This document shows positions 1-6,466 of a stretch of DNA of 6,466 bases, piece after piece. The stretch spans positions 1 to 6,466 of the forward strand of contig CAMJES010000131.1 in assembly GCA_946404705.1 (NCBI GenBank). Direction: 5' to 3'. Every line of letters starts with the position of its first letter. Positions within the stretch are counted from its first letter, which is position 1. This stretch comes from an uncultured Ruminococcus sp. Lineage in GTDB: Bacteria > Bacillota > Clostridia > Oscillospirales > Ruminococcaceae. The translations under genes and the position numbers were made by a program. The notes beneath the pieces were generated by a model. It had not been told where the DNA came from. It saw only the letters and a list, made by a program, of their open reading frames with translations, and made no database searches.

Positions 1-1075
1 CCTTATCCTTGAGTCTCTTGAGCATAGCGGCAGGGTCGGGGAACTGACGCTTGTCCCATTCAAAATTACACCACTCAAATTCCTTCATCCAGAAGCAGTC
101 GAAGTGGAACACCTGAAGAGGAATATCTCTTTCAGCCATGCCGTCAATGAAGGAAGTAACGGTTTCTTCATCATAATTTGTTGTAAAGGATGTTGTAAGC
201 CAAAGACCGAATGTATATGCAGGAGGCAAAGAGGGCTTACCGGTAAGTGTTGTATAGTTGGAAAGAACCTCGCCGAGGTTTTCACCTCCGATAACAAAGT
301 ATTCAAGCTTTTCTCCGGGAATAGTGAAAGAAACCTTTGAAACTGTATCGGAAGCAACCTCAAATGAAACCTTATCGGAAGAGTTTACAAATATACCGTA
401 TCCTCTTGAAGAGATATAGAACGGAATTGACTTATAGGACTGGTCGCAGCAAGTACCGCCGTCGGAATTCCATGTTTCAACGTTCTGACCATTCTTAACG
501 AAGGTTGTGAACTTTTCGCCAAAGCCGTAGATGCATTCACCGACAGAAAGTGTAAGCTGCTCACGCAGATATGTGCTGCGTGTATCACGGGGATAAGACC
601 AGAATGTGTCATCCTGAGTTGCGTCAAGTCTGCTTGAAACCTTGAACTGGCTTTCTTTTACAATTGTTGTAGCTCTCCAAGCGCCGCCGGTAAGCTTCTT
701 ATCCTTGTAATAGAACTGAACATTCCAGCTGAATTTTGAGATATGTACCTTAGTATTGCCTGCAACAAGCTCAACATAGTCGTCGCCTTCAACGATCTCG
801 GGAGTAAAGCCCTGATCCTCGTAAAGTTCAAACTTGGGTGCATTGTCAAGTGTGCCGGTATAATGGTTGATGGAAACTTTGATAACGTCCTTCTGAGTGC
901 AAGAGTAGGTTATATCAAAAACAGGGCCGCCGAGAGTCATTCCTCTGTTCTGGATATAATTAGTTGTTGCAAGAACGTTTATAAAGTTTTTTCCTGTTTT
1001 GATTTCATAAGCCTGTGATGCGTAGTTAACATCATAGCCTTTCTGATTAAGCCAAAAGCCGTCTGCAAATTTCAT
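1..1075 (-). CDS. yicI: Alpha-xylosidase, glycoside hydrolase family 31 (YicI type), N-terminal part
   Basis: This gene encodes a GH31 retaining alpha-xylosidase, which removes alpha-1,6-linked xylose from the non-reducing end of xyloglucan oligosaccharides, probably in the cytoplasm since no signal peptide is seen. The reading frame is open to the left edge: 358 codons are present of a family usually near 770, so the catalytic nucleophile and acid/base aspartates lie outside the window. From memory it aligns with Escherichia coli YicI along its length: the start (MKFADGFWLNQKGYD), the YGFGEKFTTFVKNGQ stretch (183-197), ETWNSDGGT (200-208), LWLTTSFTTNYDEE (292-305), FIDGMAER (309-316) and FHFDCFWMKEFEWCNFEWD (323-341). 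The Asp-Cys-Phe at 326-328 matches YicI residues 306-308, which mutagenesis links to xyloside rather than glucoside specificity. The ATG at 1073-1075 has an AGGAGG site (1084-1089) eight bases upstream. Transcription appears to be controlled by the promoter and operator at 1093-1135. Family assignment is firm; substrate is inferred. Confidence 0.95.
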   Translation of the reverse strand, partial: MKFADGFWLNQKGYDVNYASQAYEIKTGKNFINVLATTNYIQNRGMTLGGPVFDITYSCTQKDVIKVSINHYTGTLDNAPKFELYEDQGFTPEIVEGDDYVELVAGNTKVHISKFSWNVQFYYKDKKLTGGAWRATTIVKESQFKVSSRLDATQDDTFWSYPRDTRSTYLREQLTLSVGECIYGFGEKFTTFVKNGQNVETWNSDGGTCCDQSYKSIPFYISSRGYGIFVNSSDKVSFEVASDTVSKVSFTIPGEKLEYFVIGGENLGEVLSNYTTLTGKPSLPPAYTFGLWLTTSFTTNYDEETVTSFIDGMAERDIPLQVFHFDCFWMKEFEWCNFEWDKRQFPDPAAMLKRLKDK

Positions 1076-1092
1076 GACAAAATCCTCCTCTT

Positions 1093-1108
1093 ATGTAATT
1101 GATTACAT
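1093..1108. promoter_or_regulatory. Perfect palindromic operator, LacI-family type
   Basis: ATGTAAT-TG-ATTACAT is a perfect 7+2+7 inverted repeat. It overlaps the last two bases of the predicted -10 box (1107-1112) and the expected transcription start (about 1100) of the xylosidase gene, and lies just upstream of its ribosome-binding site. Size, AT-rich arms and position fit a repressor of the LacI/GalR family, which commonly controls sugar-utilisation genes by blocking the promoter. The usual central CG of these operators is TG here. The repressor gene is not in the window, so regulator identity and inducer are inference. Confidence 0.65.
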
Positions 1109-1135
1109 TGTACAACATACACAGAAAAATTTCAA
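1107..1135 (-). promoter_or_regulatory. Sigma-A-type promoter of the alpha-xylosidase gene
   Basis: On the minus strand, TTGAAA (1130-1135) and TACAAT (1107-1112) are separated by exactly 17 bases. Each is one base from the consensus -35 and -10 hexamers. The predicted start near 1100 gives a short leader of about 25 bases containing the AGGAGG site. This is the only promoter-quality match I see for the minus-strand gene, and the palindrome at 1093-1108 overlaps it. Confidence 0.75.
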
Positions 1136-1161
1136 GGGGTTTGCAAAATTTTATTTTCTGT

Positions 1162-1193
1162 TCATATCTTTTCAATTTATATAAGCATACAAG
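1162..1193 (+). promoter_or_regulatory. Candidate sigma-E (mother-cell) promoter for sipL-spoIVA
   Basis: Genes for coat assembly are normally transcribed in the mother cell by sigma E. TCATATC (1162-1168) resembles the sigma-E -35 element (6 of 7 to KMATATT) and CATACAAG (1186-1193) resembles its -10 element (7 of 8 to CATACAHT). The 17-base gap is longer than the usual spacing of about 13-15, which lowers confidence. The start would fall near 1200, giving a leader of about 80 bases. The rest of 1136-1279 is AT-rich and shows no better match. The downstream ribosome-binding site AAGGAGG is at 1266-1272. Confidence 0.35.
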
Positions 1194-1279
1194 CCTTTTG
1201 CTTTGAATAATATAGAACAAAGCAGCTAATGATTAATCGTTAATAATGTTTTATCACGACAAAACAAGGAGGAAAACTT

Positions 1280-2821
1280 ATGGAACTTAAAATCAACAGG
1301 GAAGAATTATGCTCTTCCGAGGTCATTCTTAAAACAAGGCAGGAACAATCGGTTGAACTTGACTATGTTCTTCCCGATTATTATCCCGAGATATTCAAAA
1401 TACAAAAATGCTTCACCTCACCGAGAATAGCGTCATACAGCGTTTCCGGCAGCAAGCTTACCTATGAACTCTGCGTAAATATCAAAATCGCTTATCATGA
1501 CGATAAAAGCTGTGCTGTTCATGTCGTTGACCAGAAAATGATGTTCACAAAGTCTGTTGAACTCGGAAAGACCTGCGCAAATCCTAAGGTTATTATTACA
1601 CCGAGCGTGGACTATATGAACTGCCGCGCTGTAAATTCGCGCCGTCTTGACATTCGCGGTGCTGTTTCTATGGATATCTGCGTAACGGACGACTGCAAAA
1701 AGGAAGTAATTTGCGATGCTTACGGAATGGACATCGAACTGCACAAAAAGCCTATAACATATCCCGTAAATAAGCTTTACGCCGAAAAGCAGGTGACGAT
1801 AACCGATGATTTTGAGCTTGGCATCTCAAAACCGGCAATAAATGATATCCTTTGCTTTGACGCGTGTGTTTCTTCAACGGATAAAAAGATCATTGCCAAT
1901 AAAATGGTTGCAAAGGGCGAAGTTTGTATAAATATGTTTTACACCTGCGAAAGCGATAAAATAGAAACTTTAAGCTTTACGCTTCCTTTTTCACAGATCA
2001 TCGATATTGAGGGCATTGACGACCGCTTTGACTGCAATATTGATGCTGATATAATGAACTGCGAGATCACGCCCCGTTCCGACGGTGACGGAAACACAAA
2101 AGTTGTTGACTGTTCCGTTTCTATCATGGTAAAATGCCACGCCTGCAGAATGGGAACGCTTGAACTTGTTTGCGATGAATACTCAACCTCGTTCGGCACT
2201 ACCGATCAAAGAGAAACTATTCATTATGACACAATGCCTCAATGGATAAACAGCAGTTTTTCCGTAGGCTGTTCGTTTGATACGGGAGAAGACAAGGTGG
2301 AGCGTGTCTACGGAGTTATGACAAATGTAAAAAACTGCCACTTTACAGCAGATGCAGAGAAAAATGAACTCATTGCAGATGGTACTATCTGCTGTACACT
2401 TATTGCTTGTACCGAAGACGGCCAAAACATTTTTGCTGACAAGGAAGAGAACTTTACATATAGCATTTCTCTCGAAAACGCTCCTGACGACTGCTATATC
2501 AGCGTAAATATTGTTTCGACTTCCTGTTCTTACAATATTTTATCCGATGGAACTGTTGACGCCAAGATAGAGCTGAAAGCCTGCGGAAGCGTTTGGTGTT
2601 CCAAAGAATCCGAATGTATCACAGATATTTTTGCCGATGAAGAAAACCCAATTCAGAAGGATGAAAACTGTGCTTTGAAGCTTTATTTCAGCGAAAGCGG
2701 CGAGAATTTATGGGATATTGCAAAGCGATATCACTCTTCGGCAAAGCTGATCATGGACGAAAATGATATTGAAGATGAAGTTATAAGCAATGATATGATG
2801 CTTATAATTCCTATAATGTAA
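1280..2821 (+). CDS. sipL: SipL-like spore coat morphogenesis protein (SPOCS/DUF3794 repeats plus LysM)
   Basis: The product (513 residues) is a SipL-type coat morphogenesis protein. In Clostridioides difficile SipL binds SpoIVA through its C-terminal LysM domain and anchors the spore coat on the mother-cell side of the forespore; it is a functional counterpart of Bacillus SpoVID. Three beta-rich SPOCS/DUF3794-like regions can be seen at roughly 22-135 (with the typical LPDYYPEI stretch at 31-38), 167-290 and 322-445. A LysM-like domain follows at about 467-513, with the characteristic ENLWDIAKRY segment and terminal LIIP. No signal peptide or membrane segment is seen, which fits a mother-cell cytosolic protein. 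It has 30 cysteines (about 6%), many more than its neighbours. The ATG is seven bases after AAGGAGG. spoIVA begins 15 bases after its stop, which strongly supports the assignment. The domain boundaries are by eye, and the exact number of SPOCS copies is the least certain part. Confidence 0.9.
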   Translation: MELKINREELCSSEVILKTRQEQSVELDYVLPDYYPEIFKIQKCFTSPRIASYSVSGSKLTYELCVNIKIAYHDDKSCAVHVVDQKMMFTKSVELGKTCANPKVIITPSVDYMNCRAVNSRRLDIRGAVSMDICVTDDCKKEVICDAYGMDIELHKKPITYPVNKLYAEKQVTITDDFELGISKPAINDILCFDACVSSTDKKIIANKMVAKGEVCINMFYTCESDKIETLSFTLPFSQIIDIEGIDDRFDCNIDADIMNCEITPRSDGDGNTKVVDCSVSIMVKCHACRMGTLELVCDEYSTSFGTTDQRETIHYDTMPQWINSSFSVGCSFDTGEDKVERVYGVMTNVKNCHFTADAEKNELIADGTICCTLIACTEDGQNIFADKEENFTYSISLENAPDDCYISVNIVSTSCSYNILSDGTVDAKIELKACGSVWCSKESECITDIFADEENPIQKDENCALKLYFSESGENLWDIAKRYHSSAKLIMDENDIEDEVISNDMMLIIPIM

Positions 2822-2836
2822 AAGAGGTGCTTTGGA

Positions 2837-4315
2837 ATGGTCAATAATGATATTTACAGTAATATTGCAAAAAGGACAGACGGCGACATTTACATCGGTG
2901 TTGTCGGCCCTGTCAGAACGGGCAAATCAACTTTTATAAAGAAGTTTATGGAGTCGCTTGTTATTCCAAATATTACAAGCGAATTTCGGAAGGAACGTGC
3001 CATTGACGAACTTCCGCAGTCGGCTGCAGGAAAGACGATAATGACGACCGAGCCGAAATTTATTCCCGAAGAGGCTGTTGAAGTAAAGCTTTCCGACAAT
3101 GCGACATTTAACGTTAGAATGATCGACTGTGTTGGATACATTGTCCCTGCAGCAATCGGATATATTGAAAACGAAGCGCCGAGAATGGTAATGACGCCTT
3201 GGTTTGACGAGGAAATACCTTTCGCAATGGCGGCAGAGATCGGTACTCAAAAGGTTATCAAGGAACACTCAACTATCGGTCTTGTCGTTACAACAGACGG
3301 AAGCATAACCGATATTCCCCGTGAAGAATACTGTGACGCCGAAGAGCGTGTTATCAACGAGCTTACGGAGATAAACAAACCTTTTGTAATTGTCCTTAAC
3401 TGCCTTGACCCGAAAAGCAGCTCCGCCCAGAAGCTTGCTGCAGAGCTTGCGGAAAAATATAATACTCCGGTAATTCCGGTAAACTGCCTTGAACTTGACG
3501 AGCAGGGGATAAGCGATATTCTCAAACAGGTGCTTTACGCATTTCCGGTCAAGGAAGTAAATATCAGTATGCCGAAGTGGATAACATCGCTTGACAAAAC
3601 ACATTGGCTTAAAAGCAGCGTTATTTCCGCTATCCGAAGTGCGGCAGAAAACATAAAGCATATCCGTGATATGTCTAAACTCACAGATAAGCTTAAGGAT
3701 AGTGAATATATTTCCGGCTCGGAAGTTTCGGAGATCGACCTTGGAAAGGGAAGTGCAGGCATAAAGCTTGCCTTTGACGGCGATCTTTTCTACAAAATAC
3801 TTGGAGAAGAAACCGGCATTGATATCACAAGCGATAATGATCTCATGCCGCTACTGAAAGACCTTATTTCAATCAAAAAGAAGTATGAAAAGGTTGAAAA
3901 TGCGCTTAACGAAGTCGAAGCCACAGGATACGGCATAGTTATGCCCGATATAAACGACCTTTCGCTTGAAGAACCCGAAATTATCAAGCAGGGCGGAAAA
4001 TACGGCGTTCGCCTAAAGGCATCCGCACCGTCTATCCACATGATGAAAGCAGATATCGTTACCGAAGTTAACCCGATAGTCGGTTCTGAAAAGCAGTCGG
4101 AAGAACTGGTAATGTACCTTATGAATGAATTCAATGACGATCCGACAAAAATATGGAATTCAAACATCTTCGGCAAGTCGCTGCATGACCTTGTAAACGA
4201 GGGTCTGCATAACAAACTTTATAAAATGCCGGTCGACGCCCGACTTAAGCTTCAGGAAACCCTTGAACGCATCATAAATGAAGGCTGCGGCGGACTAATA
4301 TGCTTTATACTGTGA
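2837..4315 (+). CDS. spoIVA: Stage IV sporulation protein A, spore coat basement ATPase
   Basis: SpoIVA hydrolyses ATP to polymerise irreversibly on the forespore outer surface, forming the platform on which the coat is built; it is also needed for cortex formation. The product is 492 residues, the same length as Bacillus subtilis SpoIVA, and aligns without visible gaps at both ends. The Walker A motif GPVRTGKST is at 24-32 (Lys30), sensor threonines at 70-71 within GKTIMTTEPKF, and the Walker B aspartate at 97 in IDCVGY; all match the positions known in B. subtilis. The C-terminal region, which binds the small membrane anchor SpoVM in Bacillus, is well conserved: PEIIKQGGKYGVRLKA, GSEKQSEELVMYLM, and the end RIINEGCGGLICFIL. 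GAGGTG (2824-2829) is seven bases before the ATG. The gene follows sipL closely and is the last of the operon, ending at the hairpin at 4342-4389. No truncation or missing key residue is seen. Confidence 0.98.
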   Translation: MVNNDIYSNIAKRTDGDIYIGVVGPVRTGKSTFIKKFMESLVIPNITSEFRKERAIDELPQSAAGKTIMTTEPKFIPEEAVEVKLSDNATFNVRMIDCVGYIVPAAIGYIENEAPRMVMTPWFDEEIPFAMAAEIGTQKVIKEHSTIGLVVTTDGSITDIPREEYCDAEERVINELTEINKPFVIVLNCLDPKSSSAQKLAAELAEKYNTPVIPVNCLELDEQGISDILKQVLYAFPVKEVNISMPKWITSLDKTHWLKSSVISAIRSAAENIKHIRDMSKLTDKLKDSEYISGSEVSEIDLGKGSAGIKLAFDGDLFYKILGEETGIDITSDNDLMPLLKDLISIKKKYEKVENALNEVEATGYGIVMPDINDLSLEEPEIIKQGGKYGVRLKASAPSIHMMKADIVTEVNPIVGSEKQSEELVMYLMNEFNDDPTKIWNSNIFGKSLHDLVNEGLHNKLYKMPVDARLKLQETLERIINEGCGGLICFIL

Positions 4316-4341
4316 TTTTTTCTTTCTTGTCATTGTCATAA

Positions 4342-4389
4342 AAAACAATATCACCCTTGCAATTCTCAAAGCAAGGGTGATATTGTTTT
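4342..4389. terminator. Bidirectional Rho-independent terminator
   Basis: A perfect 19-bp inverted repeat (arms 4342-4360 and 4371-4389) surrounds a 10-base loop. The loop-proximal half of the stem is GC-rich (CACCCTTGC/GCAAGGGTG). Read on the plus strand the stem runs into TTTTATATCATTTTA; read on the minus strand it runs into TTTTTTATGACA. It therefore can end both spoIVA (stop 27 bases before the stem) and the convergent minus-strand gene (stop codon nine bases before the stem on its strand). Confidence 0.92.
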
Positions 4390-4397
4390 ATATCATT

Positions 4398-6423
4398 TTA
4401 TGATAATTTGTTTCCGCATTCTGCACAGAACTTAGCGTTCGGACTTGTGATCTTAGCGCCGCATTGATCGCAGAAACGAGGCTTAGGCTCTTCGGAAGCA
4501 GCAGGCTGAACAGGCTGTTCCTTTGTGGGTTCTTCTGCAGCAACAACATCATTACTCTCTTCAGCAGTTTCAGGTTCAATCTTCGGATGTTCCGATACCG
4601 GCTTGGCTTCAACTTCAATTTCAGTGATCTCGGAAGCTTCAGTTGTCTTTGGAGTTTCATCAGCTTTCTCCGTTGCTGCTTTGATGGACGCAACAGCAAT
4701 TTCCTGAGTTCTTTCTTTAACAGCATTTTCAAGCAGTTCCTTCATCTTTTCAGCAGAGCGCTGATCTCTGATGTAGTTTACGAGAGCGGTCATTGCCTTT
4801 GCTGTACCGTCAATGGTGTTTTTATTGATAGCACAGTTGATCTCGCTTGTATTTCCGTTTCGCTCCGTTATCACAATAGAAGTGTTAACGAACGATTTTT
4901 TAGCTTGGAATGAAACGATATCATCTATCTTGATGCGGTTGAAAACGCCCTTATTAATGAAATAGAAATATTCCGTTGTAAGAGCAAAGCCGTTTTCGCC
5001 GGAGTTATCATGCAGGAAAATAGGAAGTTCATATCTTCCGACAGATATATAACTCTTGCAGGCTGCTTCATATTTGGGATAGAAAAGATTGGAAAGGGTA
5101 GGGACAAGGAAGTTTGCAGTTGAAACGTTGAATTCGTCGATCTTCTGCTTGAGGAACGAAATATATACTCTCTGTTCGTGATTTTTAAGTTCCATGATGT
5201 GTGATTCGATCATATCAAGGTACTTGTTCTTCACAGAATCATCAAGTGAAAGTGTTCTCAGACGAACGATAACATCAAGCGATTTCTTAGCGCTGAGTGC
5301 GCTGATATTTCCGATAATATCGGTAATTTCTTTTTCGGCAAGAGCGGAAATACACTCATCAATCTTAACAATGTATTTTGTTTTAAGCTCGAGAACACAT
5401 CTGTATTCTTCAACCTTTGATTTAACATCAAGCAGCTGTTCCTTTGACATATTATCAATGCCGCTTGTAAGATCTTCAAGCTTTTCAATATGAAGTTCTT
5501 TTATACGGTTTTCAAGCTTTTCAATACGTTCGTTTTTCTTATCTTCACGGAATTCACCGTTTCTGATAGTATCGAGAGCATAAATTGCTTTATCGACATC
5601 AATCGTGTTGATATCTCCAATAATTGCATCAAGCTTTTCTGTTTCAAGAACAGACGCTCTTTCTAAAATTTTGGCAACGCCGCGTTCAAAGTTCTCAAGC
5701 GTAACTTCGTTATCCGCGAGCTTATCGGAAAGATCGGATTTAAACTGTTCAAGTTCGCTTTCGGACATATTCTCAACTGTTTCAAGAAGCTTGTTGTATT
5801 CTGCATTCTTGATATTGTCAACGCAAGCGTCGATTTTTGCAAAATACTCATCGCTGATAGCAACATAATCCTCGTTTTCGGCAATTTCATTTTTAAGCTT
5901 TTCAAGCTGCTCCATATCCATTTCGGAAATGCCTGCGCAAAGCTCGTCAAGCTCTTCACGGCGAAGCTCATCCTCACGCTCAGTAACCTTTTTGAGATAA
6001 ACTGTTGTGATGGATTCATCGTAGGTTCCTCCGAGAAGAACATCTTTGAGTTCGTTCAGAGCGTCTTGATTCATCGAGAAAATGTACTTGCAGCGTTCAG
6101 CAAGCTCGGAATTCTTAAGCTCAGCTTCACGGCGTTCAATTCTGTCGAAGCATTTTTCTTTAAGATCGCTGTTATAGTTCTTATCGGAAGCGTTGATACG
6201 GGATTTGAGTTCGTCGAGCTGCTCCTGTTCCATACTTTCAATGCTTTCGCACATTGAAACAAGTTCTTCGTCAACAAGCGTCTGCTCACGCTGAGCAACC
6301 TTGACCATATATGGAGCGATAAGTTCATCGCTGTAGCTCTTTTCGCTAAGTACGGATTTGATGTTTTCAAGCTCTTCTTCGGTTGCAAAATCAACGTTTT
6401 CAAAGAGCTTTTCAACCTCGTGG
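4398..6423 (-). CDS. Repeat-rich protein with PH-like domain and C-terminal zinc ribbon, 5' end missing
   Basis: I do not recognise this protein family. The 674 complete genomic codons begin inside the gene; residue 1 here is the histidine at 6420-6422. In order: eight degenerate helical repeats of about 51 residues (2-416), a spacer, a beta-rich region resembling bacterial PH-like domains (about 459-554, nt 4761-5048; ISVGRYELPIFL ... GFALTTEYFYFINKG ... NRIKIDDIVSF), a helix, an acidic Glu/Thr/Pro/Ala-rich linker (about 584-646, nt 4485-4673) and a zinc ribbon CxxC-x11-CxxC (Cys651, 654, 666, 669; nt 4416-4472). No membrane segment or signal peptide is visible, so it is probably cytosolic; a missing N-terminus could change that. 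The PH-like domain and zinc ribbon suggest a scaffold or binding role, but this is inference. An in-frame ATG at 6438-6440 is adapter sequence and must not be taken as the start. The gene is convergent with spoIVA and shares its terminator; nothing ties it to sporulation. Confidence 0.85.
5175..6419 (-). repeat. Eight tandem protein-level repeats of about 51 residues
   Basis: Units, in protein order: 6267-6419, 6108-6266, 5955-6107, 5802-5954, 5640-5801, 5487-5639, 5334-5486 and 5175-5333. Each has the pattern [C/L/I/F/T]xx[I/V]xx[M/I/L/A], then about three to five residues later [E/D]-Q-L-x-x-L-K, and then a [Y/F]xx(K/R)[I/V] segment, followed by a charged helix running into the next unit. 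Units 2-4 share Cys-x-x-Ile-x-x-Met at identical positions. Unit length is 51 in five units and 53-54 in three. DNA identity between units is low, so this is an old amplification, not a recent tandem duplication. The spacing suggests two or three helices per unit. Confidence 0.8.
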
Positions 6424-6466
6424 AGATCGGAAGAGCACACGTCTGAACTCCAGTCACCGGCTATGA
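6424..6466 (+). other. Illumina TruSeq adapter and index (non-genomic contamination)
   Basis: From AGATCGGAAGAGC at 6424 onward, all 34 bases to 6457 match the standard TruSeq index-read adapter. The following eight bases (CGGCTATG, 6458-6465) match, from memory, the TruSeq HT i7 index D709, and the final A is the first base of the next adapter segment. On the minus strand this yields the known artefact peptides MCSSDL and MTGVQTCALPIS. True sequence ends at about 6423. Confidence 0.98.

Noticed and set aside
743..1018. Plus-strand frame of 91 codons opposite the xylosidase
   Set aside because: It is antisense to a clearly conserved GH31 coding region and shows no recognisable domain, so I read it as a shadow frame.
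1232..1244. ATTAA-TCG-TTAAT inverted repeat upstream of sipL as an operator
   Set aside because: The arms are only five A/T bases in an AT-rich gap, so it is easily expected by chance; no regulator is suggested.
4464..4913. Plus-strand frame of 149 codons opposite the linker and PH-like region
   Set aside because: Its Phe/Leu/Ser/Arg-rich composition is the antisense of a Glu/Lys-rich coding region. The zinc ribbon and PH-like domain support the minus strand instead.
5175..6419. Recent DNA tandem repeat or CRISPR-like array
   Set aside because: The periodicity is visible only in the protein; unit lengths vary (153-162 bases) and nucleotide identity between units is low.
6424..6440. ATG at 6438-6440 as the true start of the repeat protein
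   Set aside because: It lies wholly inside the adapter; there is no ribosome-binding site, and the protein's repeat unit begins immediately at the adapter junction, as expected for a cut gene.
6071..6457. Open frame on the minus strand starting MTGVQTCALPIS, overlapping the repeat-protein gene
   Set aside because: The start and first residues are encoded by adapter sequence, and the remainder is an out-of-frame shadow of the repeat-protein gene.

Overview
The window looks like a contig end from a spore-forming, anaerobic gut-type member of the Clostridia (Ruminococcaceae/Oscillospiraceae-like is my guess). The evidence is a sipL-spoIVA sporulation gene pair of clostridial type, strong AGGAGG ribosome-binding sites, moderately AT-rich codon use and a neighbouring plant-polysaccharide alpha-xylosidase gene. 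The family-level placement is inference; no rRNA or other phylogenetic marker is present.

Layout. Positions 1-1075 (minus strand) hold the N-terminal 358 codons of a YicI-type GH31 alpha-xylosidase, cut by the left window edge. Positions 1076-1279 are a divergent intergenic region. It carries a well-formed sigma-A-type promoter for the xylosidase with a perfect LacI-family-like palindrome lying over its -10 and predicted start. It also has a weaker candidate sigma-E promoter reading the other way. Positions 1280-2821 (plus) encode a SipL-like protein with three SPOCS/DUF3794-like regions and a C-terminal LysM domain. After 15 bases comes spoIVA (2837-4315, plus), the spore-coat basement ATPase. 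In Clostridioides difficile the two products are direct binding partners, so the pair reads as a coat-assembly operon. A perfect 19-bp hairpin (4342-4389) ends it and serves the convergent gene too. Positions 4398-6423 (minus) encode most of a large unfamiliar protein: eight degenerate ~51-residue helical repeats, a PH-like beta domain, an acidic low-complexity linker and a C-terminal four-cysteine zinc ribbon.

The last 43 bases (6424-6466) are not genomic. They are an Illumina TruSeq adapter followed by an 8-base index. The apparent start codon of the repeat protein lies in this adapter, so that gene is really truncated at its 5' end.

No RNA gene, mobile element, CRISPR array or obvious defence system is visible. 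The most interesting items are the repeat/PH-like/zinc-ribbon protein, the sipL-spoIVA pairing with an unusually cysteine-rich SipL, and the regulated promoter of the xylosidase.
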